Shown piece by piece: positions 24,065 to 32,564 of a stretch of 64,000 bases of DNA (within the stretch, counting starts at the first letter, position 1; the number at the start of each line of letters is the position of its first letter). Origin of the DNA: Sphingobacteriales bacterium. Its GTDB lineage: Bacteria; Bacteroidota; Bacteroidia; Chitinophagales; JADIYW01. The stretch is from assembly GCA_016721245.1 (NCBI GenBank), contig JADKIQ010000007.1, positions 124,001-188,000 of the forward strand, in the 5' to 3' direction. The position numbers and the translations under genes are program-made. The notes below the pieces were generated by a model, which worked only from the letters and a program-made list of their open reading frames with translations, had not been told where the DNA came from and made no database searches.

Positions 24065-25825
24065 ATGAACGGACAATTATTATTTATTCTTGGTGCTATT
24101 GTTTTTTGTGTTATAATGATTTTGGCAACATATGCCACAAATAAATCTACACATCCGAAAGCTTTATTTTTATTGTTTTTTACAGAGATGTGGGAACGTT
24201 TTTCGTTTTATGGCATGAGAGCATTATTGATGTTGTACATGACTTCTCAATTACATTACCCTGACAAACAGGCCAACCTTACTTATGGTACATACACAGC
24301 TTTAGTTTATTTAATGCCTCTTTTTGGAGGTATGATTGCAGATAAAATCCTAGGATATCGAAGAGCAATAGTTTTAGGTGGGATTCTAATGGCAATCGGA
24401 CATTTTGTTTTGGCACTGCCTCCTTCATGGTCCTTTTTCACAGGAATGGCTTTTCTGATTTCGGGTAATGGCTTCTTTAAACCAAATATTTCTACAATGG
24501 TTGGTAGATTATACCCAGATGGTGACAATAGAAGAGATGGTGCTTTTTCTATATTCTACATGGGTGTAAATATTGGAGCATTCTTAAGTAGCTTAATTTG
24601 TGGCTATATTGGTCAGAAAGGGTCCGAAACATTTTCTTTTATGACACCTGAAAATAGCTGGCATTATGGATTTGGTTTAGCAGGTGTCTTTATGGTTTTA
24701 GGGTTAATAAATTTCTTATCTTTTAAAAACCTGCTAGGTGATATTGGTTTAACTCCACAATCTAAAAGTGAATCAACAAACAACAATACAAAATCTTATG
24801 CTGTATATTTCTTATCACTATTAATCATACCTGTTTTTATATTTCTTTTTAAGAATTACACACTAATGGGTTATATTATGTACCCTGTTTTCATATTAGC
24901 AACAATGTATTGTATTCTATTAGCAGAACATCCTGAGCAAGAAATACAAAAAAATTCATTAATTCAATTTTCAATAGTATATGCAATTTACGTAGTAATA
25001 TTTCTTTCAGAACCAATCTTTAACATAAGTCTAAATCCGGTATTATTCAGTATTGGTGATTTTACAATCACTCTTCTGCTCTTATATCTGATATTCCTAA
25101 TTGGCTTCTTAATCTTTAAATCAATTCAATACGTTAAGAAGAACGAACAATATGGAGGAAAACAAATTACGGCTGTTGTTTTAGTTACTTTCTCAATTAT
25201 GTTCTGGGCTTTTTATGAACAAGGTGGCGGATCTCTAAATTTATTTGCTGATAGAAATGTTAACATGTTAGGTATGGGAGCTGCTGCTGTCAATAATTCA
25301 ATTAACCCATTAATGGTTATCTTATTAAGTACACCATTCGCTGGACTATGGTTATTTTTATCTAAGAGAGGGAAAGAACCGTCCACACCAACTAAATTTG
25401 GTCTTTCATTTGTTCAGCTAGGTGCTGGATTTCTTCTATTTGTGGTTGGCGCGAAATTAGCAACATCAGCAGGTCAAGTCTCTTTTACATGGTTTGTTCT
25501 AGGATATATCCTTTTAACAACTGGCGAATTATGTCTTTCCCCAATAGGTTTGTCAATGATTTCAAAATTATCTCCACCAAAAATTACAGGAATGATGATG
25601 GGTTTTTGGTTTTTAGCCTCAGCTATGGGTCAATATTTAGCTGGTGTTGTGGGCACTATGATGGCAATTCCATCTGAAGGTGGTGCAACCACAGTGTCAG
25701 CCGTAGAGTCTTTAGCCATATACAGCGGTGTATTCATGAAAATATTTTATGTATCACTGGGTGGTGGTCTGGTATTATTGTTACTTGTTCCGATTTTAAA
25801 ACGCTGGATGGGTGCTGTTAAATAA
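24065..25825 (+). CDS. Proton-dependent oligopeptide (POT/PTR) transporter
   Basis: 586 residues, about 14 membrane segments. The N-terminal FFTEMWERFSFYGMRALLMLY contains the ExxERFxYYG proton/peptide signature of the POT family, followed by GGMIADKILGYRRA and GNGFFKPNIST (PTR2 motif). It should import di- and tripeptides with protons across the inner membrane. Starts 35 bp after the preceding membrane gene, with no terminator between. Confidence 0.93.
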   Translation: MNGQLLFILGAIVFCVIMILATYATNKSTHPKALFLLFFTEMWERFSFYGMRALLMLYMTSQLHYPDKQANLTYGTYTALVYLMPLFGGMIADKILGYRRAIVLGGILMAIGHFVLALPPSWSFFTGMAFLISGNGFFKPNISTMVGRLYPDGDNRRDGAFSIFYMGVNIGAFLSSLICGYIGQKGSETFSFMTPENSWHYGFGLAGVFMVLGLINFLSFKNLLGDIGLTPQSKSESTNNNTKSYAVYFLSLLIIPVFIFLFKNYTLMGYIMYPVFILATMYCILLAEHPEQEIQKNSLIQFSIVYAIYVVIFLSEPIFNISLNPVLFSIGDFTITLLLLYLIFLIGFLIFKSIQYVKKNEQYGGKQITAVVLVTFSIMFWAFYEQGGGSLNLFADRNVNMLGMGAAAVNNSINPLMVILLSTPFAGLWLFLSKRGKEPSTPTKFGLSFVQLGAGFLLFVVGAKLATSAGQVSFTWFVLGYILLTTGELCLSPIGLSMISKLSPPKITGMMMGFWFLASAMGQYLAGVVGTMMAIPSEGGATTVSAVESLAIYSGVFMKIFYVSLGGGLVLLLLVPILKRWMGAVK

Positions 25826-25865
25826 ACAATTGAACTAAAACAGTCAAAATTTTGTTTAAGTCTAT

Positions 25866-26345
25866 ATGCAAATTAGAGGTAAAATATTAACTATTGCAGG
25901 CATCGTATTGATGTTCGGGTATTTTATTAAAGATTCTCTCAGAGATCCGTATGACCCAACACAAATCACAATGGTTGGCAATGACACCTTAGGCAGAGAT
26001 TGGGGAGCCATGGCGGAACAGGCCATCAAAAATAAAGCCTTGCAGAACTCTGAAGGAGATGGCGGTCTGCAAACTGAAACTGACGGCGAAGTCAATACCC
26101 TTTCAAAATCTTCAGATAAATTAAATAATATTAACTCCGAACAAGAAGTTGACCCTTTCACAAAACAAAAATTTGACCAGAATAATTATTCAACTATCAT
26201 ATCACCGGACGGAAGAGAAATAATAACAGGATATAACCGCCCGGAACAAGTTGAAGAAGAAAACGAAGAAGAAAATTCAGTTTACAGATATACAACGAGA
26301 CATCAGAAAGAAGTTGGAGAGCCGGAAATGAAATACCGGGATTAA
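25866..26345 (+). CDS. Hypothetical membrane-anchored protein, 159 residues
   Basis: One N-terminal hydrophobic segment (residues about 7-22, ILTIAGIVLMFGYFI) then a polar, acidic, probably disordered tail with many Glu, Asn and Lys and an EEENEEENS stretch. No domain recognised. It sits 40 bp after the peptide transporter and 24 bp before the L,D-transpeptidase-like gene on the same strand, so co-transcription and a cell-envelope role are plausible but unproven. Confidence 0.65.
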   Translation: MQIRGKILTIAGIVLMFGYFIKDSLRDPYDPTQITMVGNDTLGRDWGAMAEQAIKNKALQNSEGDGGLQTETDGEVNTLSKSSDKLNNINSEQEVDPFTKQKFDQNNYSTIISPDGREIITGYNRPEQVEEENEEENSVYRYTTRHQKEVGEPEMKYRD

Positions 26346-26369
26346 AAATTTCATCTCTACAAATACTAT

Positions 26370-27065
26370 ATGTCACAGCAACGTGATTTTCTCAGTTATC
26401 AGCTTACCTTTTTACGCGTACAGCTTGCCAAAGAACAATCCGATACTTCTCTTAAGATATTATTTCAGGAAAGAATAATAAATTATCCTGCAGAAAAAAT
26501 TTATATCCGGGCATTTAAACAAGAACAACTACTGGAGATTTGGGTGGATAGCGGCATTGAGTACAAACTCATTAAAATCTATAAGTTCACCGCAAACTCT
26601 GGAAATTCAGGACCCAAAAAGCAGGAAGGCGACCTACAGATTCCCGAAGGGTTTTATCAACTTACGAATTTCAATGCTGTAAGCAATTTTCATCTCTCGA
26701 TGAAAATCAACTATCCCAATGAGGCAGACAATATTCGCAACCAAAATCAACAACACATAGGGGGTGATATGTATATTCATGGGGGAAACCAAACCACTGG
26801 TTGTATTCCGATAGGAGATGAGAATATTGCTGAGCTGTATTGGCTTTGTGCACAAACTTATGCTGTAACTCCTTCCATCCTAATTCATATTTTCCCTTGT
26901 AAAATGGAAGAAAGCAACCTTACAGAAATGTATAACAAACACCCCGAATATATTGATTTCTGGAATTCGATGAAACCAGTATATCAGCATTTTCAAATAC
27001 ATAAGTCGCTCGCAGCTGCAATAAGTTGTGATGATTTCGGGAATTATATCCCTGTATTTTCCTGA
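26370..27065 (+). CDS. L,D-transpeptidase (YkuD) family protein
   Basis: 231 residues. The catalytic block is clear: MYIHGGNQTTGCIPIGDENIAELYWL gives the HGxx...SxGC(I/V)xhxxxD pattern with the nucleophilic Cys, although the usual Ser is Thr here. Upstream, LQIPEGFYQLTNFN matches the strand that shapes the substrate cleft (TPxGxY). YkuD enzymes make or edit peptidoglycan cross-links and lipoprotein links. No signal peptide is visible from the chosen ATG, so either the start is wrong or export is atypical; similar Bacteroidota proteins (murein L,D-transpeptidase) often look like this. Confidence 0.8.
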   Translation: MSQQRDFLSYQLTFLRVQLAKEQSDTSLKILFQERIINYPAEKIYIRAFKQEQLLEIWVDSGIEYKLIKIYKFTANSGNSGPKKQEGDLQIPEGFYQLTNFNAVSNFHLSMKINYPNEADNIRNQNQQHIGGDMYIHGGNQTTGCIPIGDENIAELYWLCAQTYAVTPSILIHIFPCKMEESNLTEMYNKHPEYIDFWNSMKPVYQHFQIHKSLAAAISCDDFGNYIPVFS

Positions 27066-27094
27066 AGAAACGCTGATTCTATTAATCTATCAAT

Positions 27095-27129
27095 AAATCT
27101 GAAATCCCAAATCTGAAATCCCGAATCAA
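27095..27129. repeat. Heptamer array (5 units, 7-bp period)
   Basis: AAATCTG AAATCCC AAATCTG AAATCCC GAATCAA, 36 bp before the lysA ATG. Confidence 0.85.
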
Positions 27130-27164
27130 TACTTATCTTAGCATTTCAACTCTAAAAAAGTAAC

Positions 27165-28397
27165 ATGGAATTAGTAAACGGGCAATATGAAATCGGAGGA
27201 GTTTCGGTTTTAGAACTTTGCAAAGAATTTGGTACACCTTTATACGTGTATGATGCAGCTGTGATTGAGCGACAATATAACAGACTGAAAAATGCATTTG
27301 GTAAGACAAAGATTGACATACACTATGCCTGTAAAGCACTGAACAATATCAATATTTTAAAGCTTATCAGAAATCTGGGCGGCAGCTTAGATACAGTTTC
27401 CATTCAGGAAGTTCAGTTAGGATTAAAGGCTGGCTTTCCGGCAAAAGATATTATGTACACGCCTAACTGTGTAAATATTGACGAGATTAACAGAGCAGTA
27501 GAATTTGGTGTAAATATTAACATTGACAATCTTTCTATCCTGGAACAGTTTGGTAATTTGTATAAAGATACTTATCCGGTTTGTGTGCGTATCAATCCGC
27601 ACATAATGGCTGGTGGAAATCAGAAAATTTCTACCGGACACATCGATTCTAAATTCGGCATTTCCATTTATCAGTTGCGACATTTAGAACGCGTGGTAAA
27701 ATCCACCGGTTTAAAAATCATCGGATTGCATATGCACACCGGTTCGGATATTTTAGATGCAGATGTGTTTTTACGAGGTGCCGATATTTTGTTTGAAGCC
27801 GCCAATAGTTTTAAAGATTTAGAATATCTTGATTTCGGAAGCGGGTTTAAAGTAAAATATCACGAAAATGATAATACCACCAACATCGAAGATTTAGGGG
27901 CTAAAATCAGCGAACGTTTTCAGGATTTCTGTAAAAATTACGGCAGAGAATTAACGCTTGTTTTTGAGCCTGGAAAATATTTAGTAAGCGAAAGCGGTTT
28001 CTTATTTGTGCGCACCAACGTTATTAAACAAACAACTGCTACTGTTTTTGCCGGCGTGGACTCCGGGCAAAATCACCTGATTCGTCCAATGATGTATGAT
28101 GCGTATCACCACATCACCAACGTTTCTAATCCAAACGGAATTGAACGCATATACACCGTTGTAGGCTATATCTGCGAAACAGATACATTTGGTTGGGACA
28201 GAAAACTGAATGAAGTGCGTGAAGGTGATGTTTTAGTATTACACAATGCCGGTGCTTATGGTTATTCCATGTCTTCCAACTATAATTCCCGTTACAGACC
28301 CGCAGAAGTATTGATTCATAACGGTAAGGCAAAACTCATTCGTCGCCGTGAAAACTTAGACGATTTACTGGCTACACAGATTGAAGCGGAATTATAA
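27165..28397 (+). CDS. lysA: Diaminopimelate decarboxylase
   Basis: 410 residues, group IV PLP decarboxylase that makes lysine from meso-diaminopimelate. PLP lysine lies in HYACKALNN; the phosphate-binding HMHTGSD and LDFGSGFKV loops, and the active-site Cys/Glu pair in GYICETDTFG, are all in place, followed by the YGYSMSSNYNSR C-terminal block. Full length, typical of LysA. Monocistronic-looking, with the heptamer array in its leader; the phosphatase gene starts 10 bp after its stop. Confidence 0.95.
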   Translation: MELVNGQYEIGGVSVLELCKEFGTPLYVYDAAVIERQYNRLKNAFGKTKIDIHYACKALNNINILKLIRNLGGSLDTVSIQEVQLGLKAGFPAKDIMYTPNCVNIDEINRAVEFGVNINIDNLSILEQFGNLYKDTYPVCVRINPHIMAGGNQKISTGHIDSKFGISIYQLRHLERVVKSTGLKIIGLHMHTGSDILDADVFLRGADILFEAANSFKDLEYLDFGSGFKVKYHENDNTTNIEDLGAKISERFQDFCKNYGRELTLVFEPGKYLVSESGFLFVRTNVIKQTTATVFAGVDSGQNHLIRPMMYDAYHHITNVSNPNGIERIYTVVGYICETDTFGWDRKLNEVREGDVLVLHNAGAYGYSMSSNYNSRYRPAEVLIHNGKAKLIRRRENLDDLLATQIEAEL

Positions 28398-28407
28398 CTG
28401 AATACAC

Positions 28408-29442
28408 ATGAAAAAATATTATCTGCTGCTGGTATGTTTTTGCGCACTAATTTCTTGTCGTAAATTCGAGCATTGTGACAGTGTTTTTAATACTAAAAAA
28501 AATCCGCTGGTAACGAGAATTGCTTTCGGATCCTGCGGATCTCAAAATGATCCTCAGCCTATTTTAGATGTTGTAGTATCCAAACATCCTAATGTATTCG
28601 TTTATCTCGGTGATAATATTTACGGCGATACAAAATACATGACCACGCTGGCAAACGAGTATTACAAACTTTGCAATAAAGCAGAGTTTCAGAATTTAAT
28701 TGCATCCACCAGAGTGATTGCCACCTGGGACGACCATGATTACGGTGAAAACGATGCCGGAAAAAATTACATCAAGAAAGCAGCTTCCAAAAATATCTTT
28801 TTAAAATTCTGGGGCGAACCTTTTGGTTCTCAGCGCTGGTATCGTCCGGGCATTTACACCTCTTATTATTTTGGCGATTCCGCTCATCTTGTGCAAGTGA
28901 TTCTGTTAGATTGCAGAACATTCCGAGATGATTTGAAGACCAATGCGAACGGTGATTATATAAAGAATAATGACCCGAATGCAACCATGCTTGGCGCTGA
29001 TCAGTGGCGCTGGCTAAAGAGTGAATTGCAAAAACCGGCAAGATTAAGAATTATTGGAAGCAGCACGCAGGTTTTGCGCGAATACAACGGTATGGAAACC
29101 TGGGCAAACTTTCCGCTGGAACAGCAAAAAATGCTGGACTTACTTCAGGAAACCAATGTGAAAAACCTGTTTTTTATTTCCGGAGATATTCACCTGGCTG
29201 AACTCTCTAAAGTTTCCGGAAACAACAATCAGGATATCTATGATTTTACCGCCAGCGGACTAACCAGCAGCAAAACCGAAAAAGCGGATATTCCCAACAC
29301 AAACAGAGTCGGTAATTCCGTGTTTAATCAAACAAATTTTGGCTGCATAGACATCGACTGGAACCAGCAACCCATAAAAGTGTCCTTTAAAATCTTTAAT
29401 GGCGACGGCGATGAACAGTTCAACCACAGTGTATTTTATTAA
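28408..29442 (+). CDS. PhoD-like alkaline phosphatase/phosphodiesterase, lipoprotein
   Basis: 344 residues. Signal peptide with lipobox ending ALISC (Cys 16 or 17). Then RIAFGSCGSQ, VYLGDNIYGD (metal-binding Asp/Asn), ATWDDHDYGENDA (DDHD, the PhoD metal site) and FFISGDIHLAELS (GDxH), the ordered ligand set of PhoD-type metallophosphoesterases. Probably periplasmic and releases phosphate or cleaves diesters; substrate cannot be told. It begins 10 bp after lysA and may be co-transcribed. Confidence 0.9.
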   Translation: MKKYYLLLVCFCALISCRKFEHCDSVFNTKKNPLVTRIAFGSCGSQNDPQPILDVVVSKHPNVFVYLGDNIYGDTKYMTTLANEYYKLCNKAEFQNLIASTRVIATWDDHDYGENDAGKNYIKKAASKNIFLKFWGEPFGSQRWYRPGIYTSYYFGDSAHLVQVILLDCRTFRDDLKTNANGDYIKNNDPNATMLGADQWRWLKSELQKPARLRIIGSSTQVLREYNGMETWANFPLEQQKMLDLLQETNVKNLFFISGDIHLAELSKVSGNNNQDIYDFTASGLTSSKTEKADIPNTNRVGNSVFNQTNFGCIDIDWNQQPIKVSFKIFNGDGDEQFNHSVFY

Positions 29443-29505
29443 TATTTAACCATTTCTATACTCTATAAAACCGATATACTTCAAGAATTTTACCTGAATT
29501 TGTCG

Positions 29506-29513
29506 TATATTTG
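29506..29513 (+). promoter_or_regulatory. -7 promoter element TATATTTG for the cys operon
   Basis: Perfect TAnnTTTG whose last base is 6 nt before the cysC ATG at 29520; predicts an almost leaderless cysC-cysD-cysN message. Confidence 0.65.
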
Positions 29514-29519
29514 CAGTCC

Positions 29520-30134
29520 ATGCCGGACAAAGCCACCAATATTCATCCAACCTTTCATCATCTGTTACAACGCAGCGATAAAGAGGCATTATTGCAGCAG
29601 AAAGCAATTTGTATCTGGATGACCGGCTTATCCGGTTCCGGAAAATCTACCATTGCTCAGGGCTTGGAAAAAAAACTACACGAACAGGGCATTTTAACCA
29701 AAATTCTGGATGGTGATAATGTGCGAACCGGCATCAACAACAATCTCGGATTTTCGGAAGCGGACCGAACGGAAAACATCCGTCGTATTGCAGAAGTCAA
29801 CAAGCTCTTTTTAGACGCAGGCATTGTTACCATCAACTCGTTTGTGAGTCCGACAAAAGACATCCGCGATTTAGCAAAAAGCATCATTGGCGAACAAGAT
29901 TTCTATGAAGTCTATATCAACGCTTCTTTTGATGAATGCGCTAAACGCGATGTGAAAGGTTTGTATAAAAAAGCCATTGCCGGGGAAATCAAAAATTTTA
30001 CCGGATTAGATGCACCTTTTGAAGCACCATCTGATGCTGCGCTGGAAATTAAAACGGCAGAACAAAGCATTGAAGAAAGCATTGAAACGATTTATGTATT
30101 TTTCATTTCCAAGATAAAAAATCTCAATTCTTAA
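29520..30134 (+). CDS. cysC: Adenylylsulfate kinase (APS kinase)
   Basis: About 204 residues. P-loop GLSGSGKST, then DGDNVRTGINNNLGFSEADRTENIRR (APS-binding), SFVSPTKDIR and the DVKGLYKKA loop are the complete APS-kinase pattern; it turns adenylylsulfate into PAPS. I use ATG 29520 rather than the upstream TTG at 29511 because that TTG is part of the promoter element. First gene of cysC-cysD-(small ORF)-cysN; the next gene starts 20 bp after its stop, across a heptamer array. Confidence 0.95.
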   Translation: MPDKATNIHPTFHHLLQRSDKEALLQQKAICIWMTGLSGSGKSTIAQGLEKKLHEQGILTKILDGDNVRTGINNNLGFSEADRTENIRRIAEVNKLFLDAGIVTINSFVSPTKDIRDLAKSIIGEQDFYEVYINASFDECAKRDVKGLYKKAIAGEIKNFTGLDAPFEAPSDAALEIKTAEQSIEESIETIYVFFISKIKNLNS

Positions 30135-30153
30135 ATCTCAATTCTTAAATTAT
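30119..30153. repeat. Heptamer array (5 units, 7-bp period)
   Basis: AAATCTC AATTCTT AAATCTC AATTCTT AAATTAT. Begins inside the last codons of cysC and ends 1 bp before the cysD ATG. Confidence 0.88.
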
Positions 30154-30154
30154 A

Positions 30155-31060
30155 ATGATCGACTATCACTTAAATCACCTCAAAGAACTCGAAGCAGAAT
30201 CGATATACGTGCTGCGTGAAGTGGCTGCTCAGTTTGAGAATCCCTGCCTGTTGTTTTCCGGCGGAAAGGATTCCATTGTGGTCTTGCATCTTGCCTTAAA
30301 AGCATTCTATCCGGCAAGTGTGCCTTTTACTTTATTACATGTCGATACTGGTCATAACTTTCAGGAAGCTTTAGATTACAGAGATAATCTGGTAAAAAAA
30401 CATGGCTTGCGTTTATTGGTAGCCTCTGTTCAAGAAGCTATTGATAAAGGTTTAGTGCGCGAAGAAAAAGGTTATTCTGCTTCACGAAATGCTCTGCAAA
30501 CCATTCCTTTATTGGAAGCGATTGAGAAAAATAAATTTGACTGCGCTATGGGTGGCGCGCGTCGTGATGAAGAAAAAGCAAGAGCCAAAGAACGTTTCTT
30601 TTCACATCGTGATGAGTTCGGCCAATGGGACCCGAAAAACCAGCGCCCTGAATTATGGAATATCTTTAACGGAAGAAAACATGTAGGCGAACATTTTCGC
30701 GTGTTTCCGATTTCCAACTGGACGGAAATGGATGTTTGGCAATATATCTATCAGGAGCAAATAGAAATGCCGAGTTTATATTTTTCCCATAAAAGAAAAG
30801 TATTTGAACGCGATGGTGTTTGGTATGCCGCTTCTGAATTCATTCAAAACAAACCAACAGAAGTGATTGAAGAACGTGTTGTTCGTTTCAGAACGGTGGG
30901 TGATATTACTTGTACAGGTGCAGTGTTTTCAGAAGCTTCTACTCTGGAAGATATCATACAGGAAGTAGCAGCATCGCGCACCACAGAACGCGGCACGCGC
31001 GCCGATGACAAACGCAGTGAAGCCGCGATGGAAGACAGAAAGAAGGCTGGATATTTTTAA
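30155..31060 (+). CDS. cysD: Sulfate adenylyltransferase subunit 2
   Basis: 301 residues. The PP-loop LLFSGGKDSIVVLHLA near residue 30, HVDTGHNFQEAL and the C-terminal TERGTRADDKRSEAAMEDRKKAGYF block are the CysD signature. With the GTPase subunit CysN it activates sulfate to adenylylsulfate. Located between cysC and cysN with the small ORF, matching the usual heterodimer locus. No cysH/cysI is in this window, so the fate of the PAPS (assimilation or sulfation) cannot be seen. Confidence 0.96.
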   Translation: MIDYHLNHLKELEAESIYVLREVAAQFENPCLLFSGGKDSIVVLHLALKAFYPASVPFTLLHVDTGHNFQEALDYRDNLVKKHGLRLLVASVQEAIDKGLVREEKGYSASRNALQTIPLLEAIEKNKFDCAMGGARRDEEKARAKERFFSHRDEFGQWDPKNQRPELWNIFNGRKHVGEHFRVFPISNWTEMDVWQYIYQEQIEMPSLYFSHKRKVFERDGVWYAASEFIQNKPTEVIEERVVRFRTVGDITCTGAVFSEASTLEDIIQEVAASRTTERGTRADDKRSEAAMEDRKKAGYF

Positions 31061-31098
31061 TGTAGTAATTAGATAATTAAACAATGTAATAATAAGCT
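31059..31098. repeat. Octamer array (5 units, 8-bp period)
   Basis: AATGTAGT AATTAGAT AATTAAAC AATGTAAT AATAAGCT, starting at the cysD stop codon. Same consensus as 45251-45290. Confidence 0.85.
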
Positions 31099-31103
31099 TG
31101 AAA

Positions 31104-31238
31104 ATGATTTTATTAGATGGTACTGGATTTTTATTACCAATGGCAATCATTGCTATTGGCACTGTAATATGTTCTGTTTGTTTTCTTTCTTACATATTAA
31201 TAAAATTCATACGCGGAAAAATAAAGCAATCACAATAA
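31104..31238 (+). CDS. Small single-pass membrane protein, 44 residues
   Basis: ATG 31104 to TAA 31236-31238, with AAGCTTGAAA just before. The product starts MILLDGTGFLLPMAIIAIGT, one hydrophobic helix, then a short basic tail (IKFIRGKIKQSQ): a typical small membrane protein, positive-inside C-terminus. It lies between cysD and cysN, which are normally adjacent, and is enclosed by the octamer array and by the 24-bp dispersed repeat, so it may be an inserted module rather than a sulfate gene. Short, so chance ORF status is not excluded. Confidence 0.45.
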   Translation: MILLDGTGFLLPMAIIAIGTVICSVCFLSYILIKFIRGKIKQSQ

Positions 31239-31262
31239 TCAAATAAATCACAGTTCAGACAA
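31239..31262. repeat. 24-bp dispersed repeat, right copy
   Basis: Exact reverse complement of 22328-22351 (core AAATCACAGTTCAGAC). Starts one base after the small ORF's stop and ends 6 bp before the cysN ATG. Confidence 0.85.
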
Positions 31263-31268
31263 TATACA

Positions 31269-32564
31269 ATGACAACAACAATAGAAGAAATAGACAATTT
31301 TGACTCGAAGGCATATTTAGATATGGAGCTTCTGCGTTTCTCCACGGCAGGAAGCGTGGATGACGGAAAATCTACTTTAATCGGAAGATTACTATATGAC
31401 AGTAAATCCATTTTCCAGGATCAGATGGATGCGATTGAAGCGGCTTCCGCAAAACGTGGTGAAGAATATGTAAATCTTGCCTTGCTGACCGATGGCTTAC
31501 GTGCAGAACGCGAACAAGGCATCACCATTGACGTGGCGTACCGTTATTTCTCTACACCAAAAAGAAAATTCATCATCGCCGATACGCCGGGACATATCCA
31601 GTACACCCGTAACATGGTGACAGGTGCATCTACTGCCAACTTAGCGATTATTTTGGTAGATGCACGCAAAGGTATCATCGAGCAAACCTATCGTCATTCT
31701 TACATTGCATCTTTACTGCAAATTCCGCACATCATCGTTTGTATCAACAAAATGGACCTGGTGGAATGGGATGAAAAGACCTTCAACAGAATTGTGAATG
31801 ACTACAAAGCCTTTGCTTCTAAACTGGATATCAAAGACGTTCACTTCTTACCTATTTCCGCGCTGGCAGGCGACAATGTGGTGAACCGATCCGAAAATAT
31901 GGACTGGTATCAGGGTCCGACTTTGATGTACTTGCTGGAAACCATTCACATCGGTTCGGATTTGAATCATATCGATGCGCGTTTTCCGGTGCAGTATGTT
32001 ATTCGTCCGATGAAAAACGAATACCATGATTTCCGTGGCTACGCGGGCAGAATTGCGGGTGGTGTTTTTCGTGTGGGCGACAAAGTGAAAGCTTTACCAA
32101 GTGGTTTCTCCTCTAAAATAAAATCCATTGTTACGATGGATGGCGATTTGCAGGAAGCATTCGCTCCGCAAAGCGTTACGATTACCCTGGAGGATGAAAT
32201 TGATATCTCTCGTGGTGATATGCTGGTACGCGAAAATAATATGCCACAGGTAGAACAGGAATTTGATGTGATGCTGTGCTGGATGAATGAGAAGAAGATG
32301 GTACCGAGAGGTAAATATATTTTGCGACACACTTCCAGAGAATGCAAGTGCATCGTGAAAGAAACCAAGTACAAACTCAACATCAATACACTGCAAAGAT
32401 TAGAAGATGATTTGGAATTGGGCCTGAATGATATTGGCAGAGTAACAATACGCACCACCGTTCCTTTGTTCTTCGACAGTTACCGCAAAAACAGAAATAC
32501 AGGAAGTATCATTTTAGTGGATGAGTCTACCAATGAAACAGTGGCTGCAGGTATGATTGTTTAA
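31269..32564 (+). CDS. cysN: Sulfate adenylyltransferase subunit 1 (GTPase)
   Basis: 431 residues. EF-Tu-like GTPase motifs: STAGSVDDGKSTLIG (G1), ADTPGHIQYTRNM (G3), INKMDL (G4); then two beta-barrel domains. GTP hydrolysis by CysN drives APS formation by CysD. It is the stand-alone CysN type without a fused APS kinase, consistent with the separate cysC upstream. Its stop abuts the end of the convergent GH16 gene. Confidence 0.96.
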   Translation: MTTTIEEIDNFDSKAYLDMELLRFSTAGSVDDGKSTLIGRLLYDSKSIFQDQMDAIEAASAKRGEEYVNLALLTDGLRAEREQGITIDVAYRYFSTPKRKFIIADTPGHIQYTRNMVTGASTANLAIILVDARKGIIEQTYRHSYIASLLQIPHIIVCINKMDLVEWDEKTFNRIVNDYKAFASKLDIKDVHFLPISALAGDNVVNRSENMDWYQGPTLMYLLETIHIGSDLNHIDARFPVQYVIRPMKNEYHDFRGYAGRIAGGVFRVGDKVKALPSGFSSKIKSIVTMDGDLQEAFAPQSVTITLEDEIDISRGDMLVRENNMPQVEQEFDVMLCWMNEKKMVPRGKYILRHTSRECKCIVKETKYKLNINTLQRLEDDLELGLNDIGRVTIRTTVPLFFDSYRKNRNTGSIILVDESTNETVAAGMIV

